Source of the DNA: Gordionus sp. m RMFG-2023
Lineage: Eukaryota > Nematomorpha > Gordioida > Chordodea > Parachordodidae
DNA length: 64,000 bases
Reading direction: 5' to 3'
NCBI RefSeq assembly: GCF_954871325.1
Contig: NC_088775.1
Span: 30,357,561-30,421,560, forward strand
The notes beneath the pieces were generated by a model that saw nothing but the letters and a program-made list of their open reading frames with translations, did not search any database and was not told where the DNA came from. Positions 48,990-60,209 of the stretch are shown piece by piece (within the stretch, counting starts at the first letter, position 1; every line of letters starts with the position of its first letter). The position numbers were made by a program, and so were the translations under genes.

Positions 48990-51960
48990 TTATTGCAAGA
49001 AAGTTAAGGAGAAGAACGGTTTCAATATTAATTTAGGCCATATTTTAATATGTATTGTAAATGTTCTTTTAGGTGTTTTTTGTTTTTGCTGAGTGCCATG
49101 AAATCTGCGAACGAGAGGTTATTCAGGTCCATATCTTTCAAACATTTCGCCAACCAATAGTATTTAGGAGTTTTCTTCCTACCGTCAGGGCACCATTTCA
49201 AGGACGAGAATATCATATTTTCCTGCGAGTGTCTTAAGCTATGGCCTAATAATTCTAGCCTCCTCAAGGGTATGTGACGATTGATTGGTAGGATGTCGCA
49301 TCTATTCCAGAGCGTTGTATTTGATGTGTTGTATGGGTAATACGTTTTGGTGATTCTTCTAAGGCATTTGTTTATAAATGTCTGAATTGCGTTTATGTTA
49401 CTTTTTGAGTCCTGCCAAGTCTCTAGGCCGTAGGTAAAAATGGGTACAATTAGGGACTTGAAAAGTCTTATTTTTAAATTAGTTGATATTTGGTTGGATG
49501 ACCATAATTTCGACAGTTGATGATAGCAGAGTCTAGCATTATTCGTTCTCGATTTCGTATCTAAAAAGTGAGGCCTAATGATGTTATCCTGGTTCCTAGG
49601 TATTTAAAATCTGACACTAATTCTATCGTATTACCCTCAAAGTTAAAGGGGTTTAAGTTACTCGCATCGGTATTTGAGGTGATCAGCTTGGTTTTTGTGT
49701 AGTTAACTCTTAAACCATATCCATCACAGTTATTGACAAATAATGATAAAATATTTCTTAATTTGTATTCTGAGTTGGCTAGAATACATACGTCGTCGGC
49801 ATAACATAGAAAGTTTAGAGAGTTATGCATATCATTGAGGTGCTATTGATCACTGTAATAAGTGTTGAGTGCATATTCCTGTTTAAGGGATTTATTTAGG
49901 ATATCATTCATTATTACATTAAAAATAATCGGTGAGAGGATGCATCCTTGTTTGAGGCCCATATTTGCTTTAAAAGGTTGTGATTTCATATTTAGATGTT
50001 GAGGAACTACGCTATGATTGTCGTAAATTATCTTAATTAGCGCTATCAGATGTTTATCTATCCCAATGTTTTCCAGCAAGGGGCATATCTTATTCTGAAT
50101 TATAGAGTCAAAGGCTTACTTAAATCAAATTAGGGCAAAGATGGGGGATTTATGCATTCTGGCCTTTTCCAGAATGACCTTAAGTGCCATAGTCAACTCC
50201 GTTGTATTTCTGCCCTTCCTGTACGATGTGATAGCGTTTGAAAGGAACCTGTTAATGATTGGTTTAATCCTAACCGATATGATGTATGTGAACATTTTTA
50301 GTGTGACTGGAATCAGTGCAATACCTCTGTAATCCTTAAGGCAGTTTGGAGACTTATTTTTAGGGAAGTTTAGTATAATTGATGTCATCCATTCGTCAGG
50401 AAACTTACCCGTATTCCAAATCTCCCTAAAGAGGGGAAGTAGTAAGCTGGCACTTAGGTTTACCTCTATCTTCCAGAGTTCTGCAAAGATCCCATCAGCT
50501 CCAGCAGCTTTATGCATTTTTAGACGTTTGATGGCACCGACTATATCGGACTTGTTAAGATTCTGACTGGGTGTTTGGAAGGGGTAGTCACATCTAGGTC
50601 TAGGCCATCTCGTTCTGTAGAGGTTCATGTAGTGGTCTATCCATAAGTCTAATTGTTCCTTAGGGTCAGTTATAATCTTGTTGTTATTTAATTGTAGTCT
50701 TGGTAAAGGATTGGTTTTAAAGGTGGTGAGTAGTTTAAGAGATTGGAAGGCCTTATAAATATTATTATTATCAAAATTGAATTGGATAGAATTCGATAAG
50801 TTAGCAATAAACAGTCTTTTGTCAGCCCTTATGCGGTGAGTAATGTACCTCCTATGATGTTTTGCGAATTGGTGGTGGGATATATTTGTTGTAAGATTTT
50901 TAATTATTTGTATTGTTGGAGGGGTGAGCCACTCTCTGCGCTTGGTGCGTGGTCTTAAGCATGATGTTATACTACCTAATAAATTCAGCTTAATGTCCTT
51001 CCAGGTCAGATTTGGGTTTATCATGCTATTTACTGTATTTCTCCATGATGTTAATTTAGAGACGAACTCTTCTTTCACCTCTAAGTCATTTAGTTGTGCC
51101 AAGTCTTTTCTAGCTATGTATTTTATAGTGGTGAGACTGTTCTGTCTAGTGTGGTTTGGGAAGATACTGTTGTTAATTTTGAGTTCACAACCCAATGGAT
51201 AATGGTCGGTGAAAAGTGTAAGGTTTAGTTTACTGATTACTCTGATGTCTCCTCACCCACTTGAAGATCTTAGTGGAAATTACAAATAAATCTATCTGTG
51301 AGGTAGTGCCAAAGAAAGGATTCTTGTAAGTCATGATGTGATGAGTTGGATGATTGAAGAAAGTATTTCCAATTTTCATGTTGAAAAGCTCACAGATTTC
51401 TATTAACCTTTTACCGTTGGGGTTCGTACTTTGTATTAATGTGGCGTTTCCAAGGCAGGAAGAGTTCTTAGATTTACCTACCGAAGCATTGAAATCGCCT
51501 GCTAGAATGATGCCATCCCGATGTGGTAGTTCCTTTAGGACATTCTCCAATTCCATATTGAAAACGCTATCATTGTGAGGCGCGTATATATTAAACAAAT
51601 GAACTTTTTTGTATCCTAAGTTTAGGGTAAGGCGGCATATTCGGCTGGAGATTGGGTTGAAGCTTACGAGTCTTATTAATTTATTATTATCATAATCGCC
51701 ACCCCAGCCCATACGTGTTCAGCATTTGAGCTGCAATATAAGGTGTAATCTAAGAGGTTCCTTACCTCAGTTACTTTAAGGTGGGTCTCCTGTAAAAGGA
51801 GGATTTCGTAATGTTGGTCTTTCATGTGCCTAAGTATAGTTAGTTTATCATTCAGGGATCTTATATTTAAAGAGATCATTTTAATATTGTGGTCCTTCAT
51901 TGAAAAATTTTATTAAATTTAATTATGATTACCGTGCCGATTCTATATCTTACAGAGAGT
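48990..51960 (-). mobile_element. LINE (RTE-like non-LTR retrotransposon) nested in the Helitron
   Basis: On the minus strand, endonuclease is followed by reverse transcriptase and a C-terminal domain over about 3 kb. The GC content is clearly higher than in the surroundings. Neither a poly(A) tail nor target duplication can be defined, so the ends are approximate. The C-terminal part (YGLETW, then CLRRI, then LLGHSLRHSQ) resembles RTE-clade elements. It lies between the Rep-helicase and the Helitron 5' end, so it inserted into the Helitron. Confidence 0.85.
49028..51900 (-). pseudogene. LINE endonuclease/reverse transcriptase ORF, broken
   Basis: Endonuclease (51900-51230): MISLNIRSLNDK, LLLQETHLK, NIYAPHND, ILAGDFNASVG, and TTSQIDLFVIS near the end, as in APE-type nucleases. 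Reverse transcriptase (51195-49561): AAGADGIFAELWK, DYRGIALIP, GLKQGCILSPIIF, and the catalytic FLCYADDVCI. C-terminal part: YGLETWQDS and GHSLRHSQENMIF, ending KYGLN and stop at 49028. Two stop codons fall where the first catalytic aspartate and the FKKAFD segment should be (about 50100-50130), and several shifts separate the frames, so the copy is inactive. The enzyme would nick the target and copy its RNA into it. Confidence 0.88.
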
Positions 51961-52243
51961 CCGCCTTGTAAGAATAGCAAATACACGAGGATAGATAGAT
52001 TAAGAATTAAGTAAGAATTGTTTAAAAAATATATATATATATATATGATATCAAAATGCGTATAGTATATGATAATCTGCAATGGCAAATTTGATATGGA
52101 TATTGTGTTTCGCCATATTATATATCACATGGGAATTACTAATGGCTTAAAATTTCTATGATGATTATCATTGGACAAATATTTTTTAAAAGAACTCTAT
52201 TGGTTAAACTTGATTAACGTTTTTTGAGGATTATTATAATAGA

Positions 52244-52441
52244 TGTTAGTATAATATTTTTTCTCTAAAAAAAGCAATAAATCAATCAAATATCTCATTA
52301 AACATTTTCTTTGTTATTTTTATTTTCAATATTATTTTTTAGCCTTTCGTATTACCAAGCCTTTCGACTTATAGACCTACCCATTAATGAGATATTTTAT
52401 TGATTTATTGCATTTTTTAGAGAAAAAATATTATAATAACA
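52244..52441. repeat. Centre of the foldback element
   Basis: 52244-52303 and 52381-52441 are reverse complements (about 60 bp, few mismatches) around a 77-bp spacer. The left part continues, across the Helitron, into 41230 and leftward. The right part continues into 52442-52888. Confidence 0.85.
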
Positions 52442-52888
52442 TTACATTATAATATATTAAAAATATGGAAATTTTAAGATCTATATTTTTTTAATAATTC
52501 TTAGAAATAATTTGCGGTTTTTAAAAATTAATGTTTTTAAATAAATTAATATTTGGTTATGACTTTATATAAGTAAGTATAAATATATTGTAATTACTTG
52601 ATAAAGAAGTAAATGATAAATATAAATTTTTTAAGGTATTTTTAATTTGAGAAAGCATTTAAGAGGGGAAAGGCTAACATCTTAAACGTAATTTTGAATA
52701 TAATTATATCATTGAACTCAGAATTTAATTCTCTATCCAAAACCGCTTAGATGTATTTTTTTATGTTTTCGGTTCAAAAAATAATTTTTTTGTCGCGAAT
52801 GCATTTTAGAGGGGAAAGGCTAACATCTTAAACGTAATTTTAAATATAATTATATCATTGAACTCAGAATTTAATTCTCTATCCAAAA
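52442..52888 (-). repeat. Right arm of the foldback element, inverted 146-bp units
   Basis: Reverse complement of 40888-41230 and further repeat units: the AT-rich segment, then about 1.7 copies of the 146-bp repeat in minus orientation. It joins directly oriented units at about 52889. Confidence 0.85.
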
Positions 52889-53590
52889 CCTTGAATCGGA
52901 AACGTAAAAAATGCATCTAAGCGTTTGGATAGAGAATTAAATTCTGAGTTCAATGATATAATAATATTCAAAATAACGTTTAAGATGTTAACCTTTCCCC
53001 TATAAAATGCTTTCGCGACAAAAAAAATATTTTTTGAACCGGAAACGTAACATCTAAGCGGTTTTGGATAGAGAATTAAATTCTGTCAATAATATAATAA
53101 TATTCAAAATAACGTTTAAGATGTTAGGCTTTCCCCTATAAAATGCTTTCGCAACAAAAAAATTATTTTTTGAACCGGAAACGTAAAAAAATACATCTAA
53201 GCGGTTTTGGATAGAGAATTAGATTCTAAGTTCAATGATATAATTATATTCAAAATTACGTTTAAAATGTTAGCCTTTCCCCGTTAAAATTCTTTTGCGA
53301 CAAAAATATTATTTTTTGAACCGGAAACGTAAAAAAATACATCTAAGCGCTTTTGGATAGAGAATTAAATTCTGAGTTCAATGATATAATTATATTCAAA
53401 ATTACGTTTAAGATGTTAGCCTTTCCCCGTTAAAATGCTTTCGCGACAAAAATATTATTTTTTTGAACCGGAAACGTAAAAAAATACATCTAAGCGGTTT
53501 TGGATAGAGAATTAAATTCTGAATTCAATGATATAATTATATTCAAAATTACATTTAAGATGTTAGCCTTTTCCCTTTGTTAATTTTCGC
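52889..53590 (+). repeat. 146-bp tandem repeat, direct block
   Basis: About five units in plus orientation (GGAAACGTAAAA, then ATCTAAGCG, then GATAGAGAATTAAATTCTGA) follow the inverted block head to head. They end in sequence that resembles the inner side of a foldback arm (TAATTACTTCTTAATC, then TATACTTACT, to about 53690), which suggests part of a second, truncated element. Confidence 0.88.
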
Positions 53591-53599
53591 TCAAAAAAA

Positions 53600-54258
53600 A
53601 TATTTTTCAAAAAAAATTTCCCATTTAATTTATAATTGTAATTACTTCTTAATCTAATACTCACAATATCTTTATACTTACTATGAATTTTGTTTTGAAA
53701 AAAGAAACTTAAAAATTCAAAAATTCCATTTTTATAAAAAAATGTCCGGTATGACTAAATACTGAATTGCTAAAATGATTTGAATGAATTGCTAAAAAGC
53801 AATTAGTCATAATCAATCATAAATCAATCAAAATTTTATTATGTATATTTTATTTAATGAAAATTTTTAAAACTTTTTTTAAAACTTTTTTTAAAATATA
53901 CTTAAATTATTTTTTTATTAAATGAAGGATTCTGATTAAATATCATATAATATATAATTTTATTTTGAGTTAATATTATTATAAAAGAAATATTTTCATA
54001 GTTTATTAAAACATAAATAAATTTTTTTCAATTTTAAAAATTAACAAATATATATCCGTAAGAGGGCGTTATATGCGTAAATATGTAAGTATCATTTTAG
54101 GAAACCGGAATGATGATTGGATAGCGCTTTTTTTATATTTGGGTATATATACATATGAAAAACCTAAAAATTAAAAAAATAATTTAGATTTCTTTGATGT
54201 TTAATTTATGAGTAGGTTTAGAATAGTAAAATAATGGAAATTTTCTAAGGTAAATATT
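53600..54258. other. AT-rich spacer, no gene
   Basis: Apart from the arm-like tail up to about 53690 and one early ATGACTAAATACTGAATTGC motif near 53751 that belongs to the next repeat, nothing is recognised. Confidence 0.5.
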
Positions 54259-55160
54259 GCTGGCGTTATTTATCAAAATCTCTTAATTTTTGTTTTATAT
54301 GTGTATATATACGTACTAAGCATTATCCTAAAAAAATATTTTGAAAATAATTTGATTTGACCGATTGCCGAGCTTAAAACCGACCACTTACTAAATATTC
54401 GATTGATCAAATTTACTAGTAATATAATTTGAAAAATGTTGATTTTCGTTTTATATATCTATAAATAAGTATAAAAGATAATCCCAAAAAATATTTTTAA
54501 AATATCGCTATTTGGCGAATAACCGACTAGTAACCGACCCAATGACTAAATACTGAATTGCTAGCGTTTTAAATCAAAATATCTTAATTTTTGTTTTATA
54601 TGTGTATATTTACGTGCTAAGCATTATCCTAAAAAAATTTTTTGAAAATAATTTGATTTGCCCGATTGCCGAGCTTAAAACCGACCACTAACTAAATATT
54701 CGATTGACCAAATTTCCTAGTAACATAATTTGAAAAATGTTGATTTTCGTTTTATATATCTATAAATACGTATAAAACATAATCCCAAAAAATATTTTTA
54801 AAATATAGCTATTTGGCGGATAACCGACTCGTAACCGACCCAATGACTAAATACTGAATTGCTGACGTTTTAAATCAAAATATCTTAATTTTTGTTTTAT
54901 ATGTGTATATTTACGTACTAAGCATTATCCTAAAAAAAATTTTTGAAAATAATTTGATTTGACCGATTGCCGAGCTTAAAACCGACCACTTACTAAATAT
55001 TCGATTGACCAAATTTACTAGTAATATAATTTTAAAAATGTTGATTTTCGTTTTATATATCTATAAATACGTATAAAACACATAATCCCAAAAAATATTT
55101 TTAAAATATCGCTATTTGGCGGATAACCGACTCGTAGCCCACCCAATGACTATATATTTA
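54259..55160. repeat. 301-bp repeat, three tandem copies
   Basis: Units start near 54263, 54564 and 54865. Each holds TCTTAATTTTTGTTTTATAT, CCGATTGCCGAGCTTAAAAC and ACCGACCCAATGAC-type segments. Two halves of the unit resemble each other weakly (each has a TTTTATAT...TAT step followed by CCCAAAAAATATTTT or CCTAAAAAAAT). No open frame. Confidence 0.93.
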
Positions 55161-55459
55161 ATTTTTCCCTATTCTATATCATCAAAAGCATTCAAAAAAT
55201 AAAAGATAATTTTATTAAATTATTGTTAAACTAAAATACATTTGATTCATTAATTGTAATAAAAACAAAGGCGCATAAATATATATAATTAAATGAGGAT
55301 CAGATATTTTCTACTATCTTAATCTATATTTGATATCATCATTTCCTCATATACTTCAAAAAAAATTAACAAAATAGAAATTATGAATAAGAAATTAAAT
55401 ATAATATTGTAATGTATACGATATGAATAAAAATAAAAAACAAATTTAGCACCTATGCG

Positions 55460-58400
55460 CAGTGACCCCTACAACCGGGGGGGGGGGGGGGGTCCGAAGC
55501 AACTGCTTCTATAAATTTCTATGGGGGTACTTTCTTTTTTTAAATTTTTTAATTTTTTATTTAAAAAAAAAATTTTAATGGTCGATGTTTAGCAAATTAG
55601 TTTGTTATCCGATTTCTTATCATAAAATTATTTTTCCACTTTCAAGATTAGACGCAAAATTAAAATTTTATCAAAGGGAATAGTAAAAATTTAAATATTA
55701 AATCTTATATATAATCATTTATAATTTTTAGATCATTGGTAAAATATGCCCAAAAATATTAACCAAAAAAAATATAAATGCTTGATTAAAAATTGTACAT
55801 ATCATAATATAAGAGATGATAAATGGACAGATCATATTAGAAAAAGACATGGTGGGCTTAATTTTCACGATATAAAGAAAAGCTTTGAAATAGTGGCATT
55901 TAAGAATATTTCTCAAAATTGGACAAATAGCAAAGTAATTTTTTTTATTAAATATTTAATTGTTTATACTTATTTATAAAGGGTATTAAAACACAATTTA
56001 AGGAAAAAGAAGTAAAAATTGGCAAATCAATGCTGTTGGTATAATAAATATTTTTATTAATATGATTATTTTTTTAAAAGTGTACTAATAATGAAAATAT
56101 GTTAGAAGAAAATATTATATCTGACTCTGATAATTTAAATAAATATAAATTTATAATTATTATCATGTCAAAGATAAATATTATGGACACTACTACAGTT
56201 ACAGAAAAGGATCAACATCAAGAAGAGATGCCATCTGGATCTGGTGTTGTGGGATTGATAATAATGGAGAATAATGAGTTATCAAGATCAGCAAAAGAAG
56301 TTAAACCCCGATTTAATGTGAAATATGTTATGTTTATTTTATCTTCCCTCCCCCTCCCTTTTCTTAGGAATCAAATGATCCCATCAATATTGTTGGAAAA
56401 AGAATTGACAAATTTATAATTGATAAATATCTGGAATTGGAGCTCTCCAACCTAAACATTATTTATTCCCCAAAGATATTAATAATAGAAACAGATCCTT
56501 TAATGAAAGTTTTTATGAGAAAACTAATATTGACAAGAGCAAAGTTGCTAGAAATTGGATTACATATAGTATTAAAATGAATAAAGTTTTTTGCTTAACA
56601 TGTCTATTATTTAGAGGTCCACACTCAAATTCAAAATAGACATGTGAAGGTCTTAATATATGGCAAAATATTAATCGTGATATTATTGTGCATGAATCTT
56701 CACAGGCACATATTATGGCCGATTATGGAAGGCTTTCTCACAATAAAAATTCCATATTACAATTTATAATACCCCAAAAGGAATGTGTCGATAATAACCG
56801 TTATATCGTTATAATAATAATAAGATGCCTAGGATATTTAATATCTCGCAATCAAGCCTTCTGGGGGAACAGGCAACAAGATAGCAATATGATGAGCCTT
56901 ATTAAACTTATTGCAGATTCTGAGCCTGTTCTTAAAATGTATATACAAGATAATGAAGAAAGAAGAAGTGAGAAAAAAATTAGGGATTAAAATCTAAATT
57001 ATATTCAAATCTGTTATCATAAAATAACATAAATATTCTTATTGAAACCATGAAAAATATGGTTATAAAAAAATTCAAAAGGAGATTGAATTCAAGTGCT
57101 ATTCAATATAGTTGATGGCCCATATGATGTATCGAAATCAGAAGCAATAGCTTTGATAGTGAGATATGTTGAAAATAGCGAGACACCTAAGCCCATTGAA
57201 AGGCTGATAGACATTTATTGTACGCGAAATACAACGGGCCTCGATATTAAAAAGAATATAATATCCAAGCTTGGCTCCATGAATCTACCCCTCGAATTCC
57301 TAGTGGGGCAAAGCTATGATGGCGCCTCAAACATGAGTGGAAGAATTAATGGAGTGCAGGCTTTGATTAGAGCGGAGGCGCCAAAGGTAGCTTTTATTTG
57401 GTGCTATTGTCATCGATTAAATTTAATAGTTGTTCAATTATGCCAATCAGTAAAAGAGCTGCGAAATGTCTTGGGAATATTAGACGAAATTTACGTATAT
57501 TTTAATGGTGTTAAAAGATATGAAGTTCTCAAAACATGTCAGAGTGATTTACTGACAAAATCACATAGATTTTTACGCATCAAGAATACCACTCGGTAAT
57601 ATTATCTTAATTGTTTCGATATATAATGTTTATTTTATATTTATAGAAGCTGGCTAACATCATATAAGGCGATTGTAAATTTTTTCCTACTTTATGATGC
57701 TTTGAGGCCAGCTTTGGCAAATTTAAAGGATTCTGAAGATCCTGCCACTTCCACTATGGCTAGTGCTATAGTCTATAGAATAGAAAAATTTTATTTTATT
57801 TTATCACTATGTGTTTTGGATAAAATATTGTTGATAACAAGCTTGGCTTGTACAAAATTGCAAACTATTTCGAAGGATATAGGATTTGCAATAAATCAAA
57901 TTCAATTGGCAAAAGATTTCCTGATTAATATGAGAAGTGTAATTTAAATTATTATCTTTTATTATTTTATAATCCTAAAATAGATAATAATACTGAATTT
58001 TTGGATGTCTTTTCAAAGGCCCAAGATTTTATGAAGAAGAGAAATTTACCTTTTGATTTTGAAAGTTCAAGACTTCAAACATTACAATCCAAAAAGGAGA
58101 GGTATATATATACTTTCATCATTAAATATAATATTTTATTTTAGCTTTAAAATCAGTGTGTTTTATGCTGCACTTGATTTAATTATTATGCAGTTTAGTG
58201 AAAGATTTAACGATGAATCGATAAAATTTTTGAGTCAAACATCATTTTTTACCCCAAAGGGAATGGTGGAAAAGGCAATTGTTAAAGATGATATCAAGGA
58301 TATCTGTGAATTTTATCAATTAAATATAAGTAAAGTTTTTGAGGAAATGTTGATGTTTAGAAATATTTATAAAATGGCTAAAACGGGGGACGTAATTATT

Positions 58401-59018
58401 ACTCGTGACCTAGAGGTTAAAGAAGATTTGTCAGATTCTGATAATTGTAAATTTATTTAATTAAAATATTTTTACTAATACATTATTTAGCTTCTTCGGA
58501 GATGATAATAATTCTGAGATGAATGATTCAGACTGGATAAACTATTCATTTATTTTACCTTATCGTCTGCTTATAAATTTTTCTGCTTTCCCAAATTTAA
58601 CAATTTTATATAAATATTTATTAACTATTCCTATTACATCATGTACTGCCCAAAGGGTCATGAATAAAATTAAACTAATTAAAACAAGACTTCGTAGTGT
58701 CATGAAAGATCCATTTCTTAATAATTTAACCATTTTATCAATGGAAAATAATTTATTTAAACAATTAAATATTGATGAAATTATAAATTCTTTTGCTTTC
58801 TCTTCCCCTAATTTATCTAAATTATTAATTTAAAAATAATATTTTTAAAGCATATATTTTTTACATTATATTTATATTATAATAAATATTGATGCAATAA
58901 AAATTATTTTTGAAATTTATTGGTGTCAAAAAATAATTTACAATGGGGGGGGGGGGGGGGGGGGGGTACTTTAGGGGGGTATTCTGCTTCTATCCCTCAA
59001 AAAGTGTAGGGGTCACTG
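55460..59018 (+). mobile_element. ZMYM-type hAT element with exact 8-bp TSD
   Basis: The ends CAGTGACCCCTACA at 55460 and TGTAGGGGTCACTG ending at 59018 are perfect 14-bp inverted repeats. They are flanked by CCTATGCG at 55452-55459 and 59019-59026. G homopolymers of about 16 and more than 20 bases lie just inside both ends (about 55478 and 58946), on the same strand at each end. The element is 3559 bp and carries a spliced transposase gene in plus orientation. Confidence 0.96.
55746..58833 (+). pseudogene. hAT transposase (ZMYM/TTF-finger type), spliced, decayed
   Basis: The first exon (from 55746) reads a C-x4-C...H-x4-H finger (CLIKNCTYH...HIRKRHGG). Later come WITYSIKMNKVFCLTCLLF (TTF-type finger), HESSQAHI, the core with YDGASNMSGRINGVQ and WCYCHRLNLIVV, then SWLTSYKAIVNFF across a 51-bp GT-AG intron (57596-57646). 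The C-terminus has SVFYAALDLIIMQFSERF and the dimerisation motif FPNLTILYKYLLTIPITSCT to about 58833. Further short introns are likely at 57938-57986 and 58082-58144. Stops or shifts near 56580-56640 and 57000-57090 interrupt it. The usual S-x-x-x-A-E-R motif reads TSCTAQRV. The ends are intact, so this is a recent but probably inactive copy. Confidence 0.8.
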
Positions 59019-59026
59019 CCTATGCG

Positions 59027-59369
59027 CGATGCGAATAAAAAAAATATCAGTAAACATAATTTTTTTGGATAAAATCAAAAAAAAGGAGATTGATAAAGTT
59101 CATTATATGATGGAGTATTTAATGATTAGGATGACTGATACAAAAATTTATTGTAAAATTAAAAGATTTATTTGATATATATATGAAAAAGAGTACGACG
59201 TTAAAGGGCCTTATTATTTTTCAATATTAATTTTTTTTATTGATACTGTCCTATTTTTTTTTATTCTAATTTTTTGACAAGGTTTTTTAGAAATTTTAGG
59301 CTTTAAAAGTATTAGCTCCCCACATGATGACATGACTTTTTCTCTTTCCCGTTTTTTACTACCTTTTAT
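59027..59369. other. AT-rich flank of the hAT element, no gene
   Basis: No supported coding or repeat. Minus-strand translation downstream of the 59370 stop gives a short basic tail without a domain. Confidence 0.45.
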
Positions 59370-59567
59370 TTAATTTTCTACCTCACATTTTTTATCTTCC
59401 TCACTATATTTCTCCCAAAGTGATAAATCTATTTGAAATGACTTATACCCCTCAGCAAAATAAAATTCTCCTACTCCTATCAAGGTTCTTTCAAGATCTT
59501 TTTCTTGTATTTGTACCTTATTATATATGTTAGCGGCAATGAGGTAGTGGTAAGCAGGGTAATTTTG
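59370..59567 (-). CDS. Unassigned open frame, 65 codons, no ATG
   Basis: Minus-strand frame from 59567 to a stop at 59370-59372. It includes NYPAYHYLIAANIYNKV, EKDLERTLIGVGEFYFAEG and KSFQIDLSLWEKYSEEDK. Composition is balanced and protein-like, unlike the Lys/Ile/Phe-rich chance frames around it, but there is no start codon and no clear splice acceptor at the upstream edge. I do not recognise the family. It may be an exon fragment of a host gene or of an unidentified transposon. Confidence 0.35.
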   Translation of the reverse strand, partial: QNYPAYHYLIAANIYNKVQIQEKDLERTLIGVGEFYFAEGYKSFQIDLSLWEKYSEEDKKCEVEN

Positions 59568-59586
59568 TTATTTCGGCAAAGTATAC

Positions 59587-59615
59587 ATTGCCGGGTTAAA
59601 TCAGGCAATGTATTC
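59587..59615. repeat. Small hairpin (ACATTGCC / GGCAATGT)
   Basis: A perfect 8-bp stem around an 11-base loop, just upstream of the AT low-complexity block. No run of T follows it, so a terminator reading is not supported. Confidence 0.4.
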
Positions 59616-59619
59616 TGTT

Positions 59620-60200
59620 TTACAAATTAATAAATTTATTATTTATTTGAGATTAATTTATTATTTATTTGAGATTAATTTATTATTTATTTGAGATTAA
59701 TTTATTATTACTTTAATAAATTAATTTAAATATATTTTTTTGATTGATTTTTTTTTTAATATATATTTTTTTAAATATATTTTTTTGATTGATTTTTTTT
59801 TAAAATATATTTTTAATTTGTTACAATATATTTTTTGATTGATATATTTTTTTAATATATATTTTTTTTAAATATATATTTTTTTTAAATATATTTTTTT
59901 GATTGATTTTTTTTTTAAAATATATTTTTAATTTGTTACAATATATTTTTTGATTGATATTTTTTTTAATATATATTTTTTTTAAATATATTTTTTTGAT
60001 TGATATTATTTTTGCTAAAATATATTTTTTGATTGATATTTTTTTTTAATATATATTTTTGATTGATATTTTTTATTTTTTGTGTTTATTTTTTTTTTAA
60101 TAAATTTTTTAAACATATGTTTTTGAGATATTTTTTAATATATATTTTTAAAATGATTATTATATATTTATGTTTTACGTAATTTTATCTATTATATATC
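59620..60200. repeat. AT low-complexity block with short tandem units
   Basis: Starts with three copies of TTATTATTTATTTGAGATTAA (20-22 bp) and passes into irregular repeats of TTTTGATTGAT and AATATATTTTTTT up to about 60120. It leads straight into the 119-bp array. Confidence 0.85.
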
Positions 60201-60209
60201 TTTTGATAG

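Larger units (their letters stand above)
41231..52243 (-). mobile_element. 11-kb Helitron in the foldback left arm
   Basis: On the minus strand it starts TCTATTATAATAATCC at 52243 and ends with a hairpin (about 41241-41260) followed by TTATCAACTAG at 41231. It is flanked by A (41230) and T (52244) on the plus strand, the A|T insertion rule of Helitrons. The reverse-complement right arm of the foldback element shows the uninterrupted site at 52441/52442. It contains, in element order: LINE and repeat insertions, Rep-helicase remains (46104-43110), a 163-bp tandem array and duplicated 3' hairpins. Confidence 0.9.
33181..52888. mobile_element. Foldback-like inverted-repeat element with 146-bp tandem-repeat arms
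   Basis: The left arm is made of 33181-34181, 40888-41230 and 52244-52303, interrupted by a hAT pair and a Helitron. The right arm is the reverse complement, about 52381-52888, and the loop between them is 52304-52380. Both arms contain the same 146-bp tandem repeat followed, toward the centre, by the same AT-rich segment. The left arm holds about 7.8 repeat units, the right arm about 1.7 before the repeats change orientation. Long inverted repeats built from tandem units are typical of Foldback elements. The outer ends and a target duplication are not resolved, so the right limit is approximate. Confidence 0.65.

Noticed and set aside
48370-49092. Small frames between the Helitron repeats and the LINE
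   Set aside because: No domain. One overlaps the LINE C-terminal coding in antisense.
59587-59615. Rho-independent terminator
   Set aside because: The hairpin has no downstream T run in the right position, and the DNA is eukaryotic.
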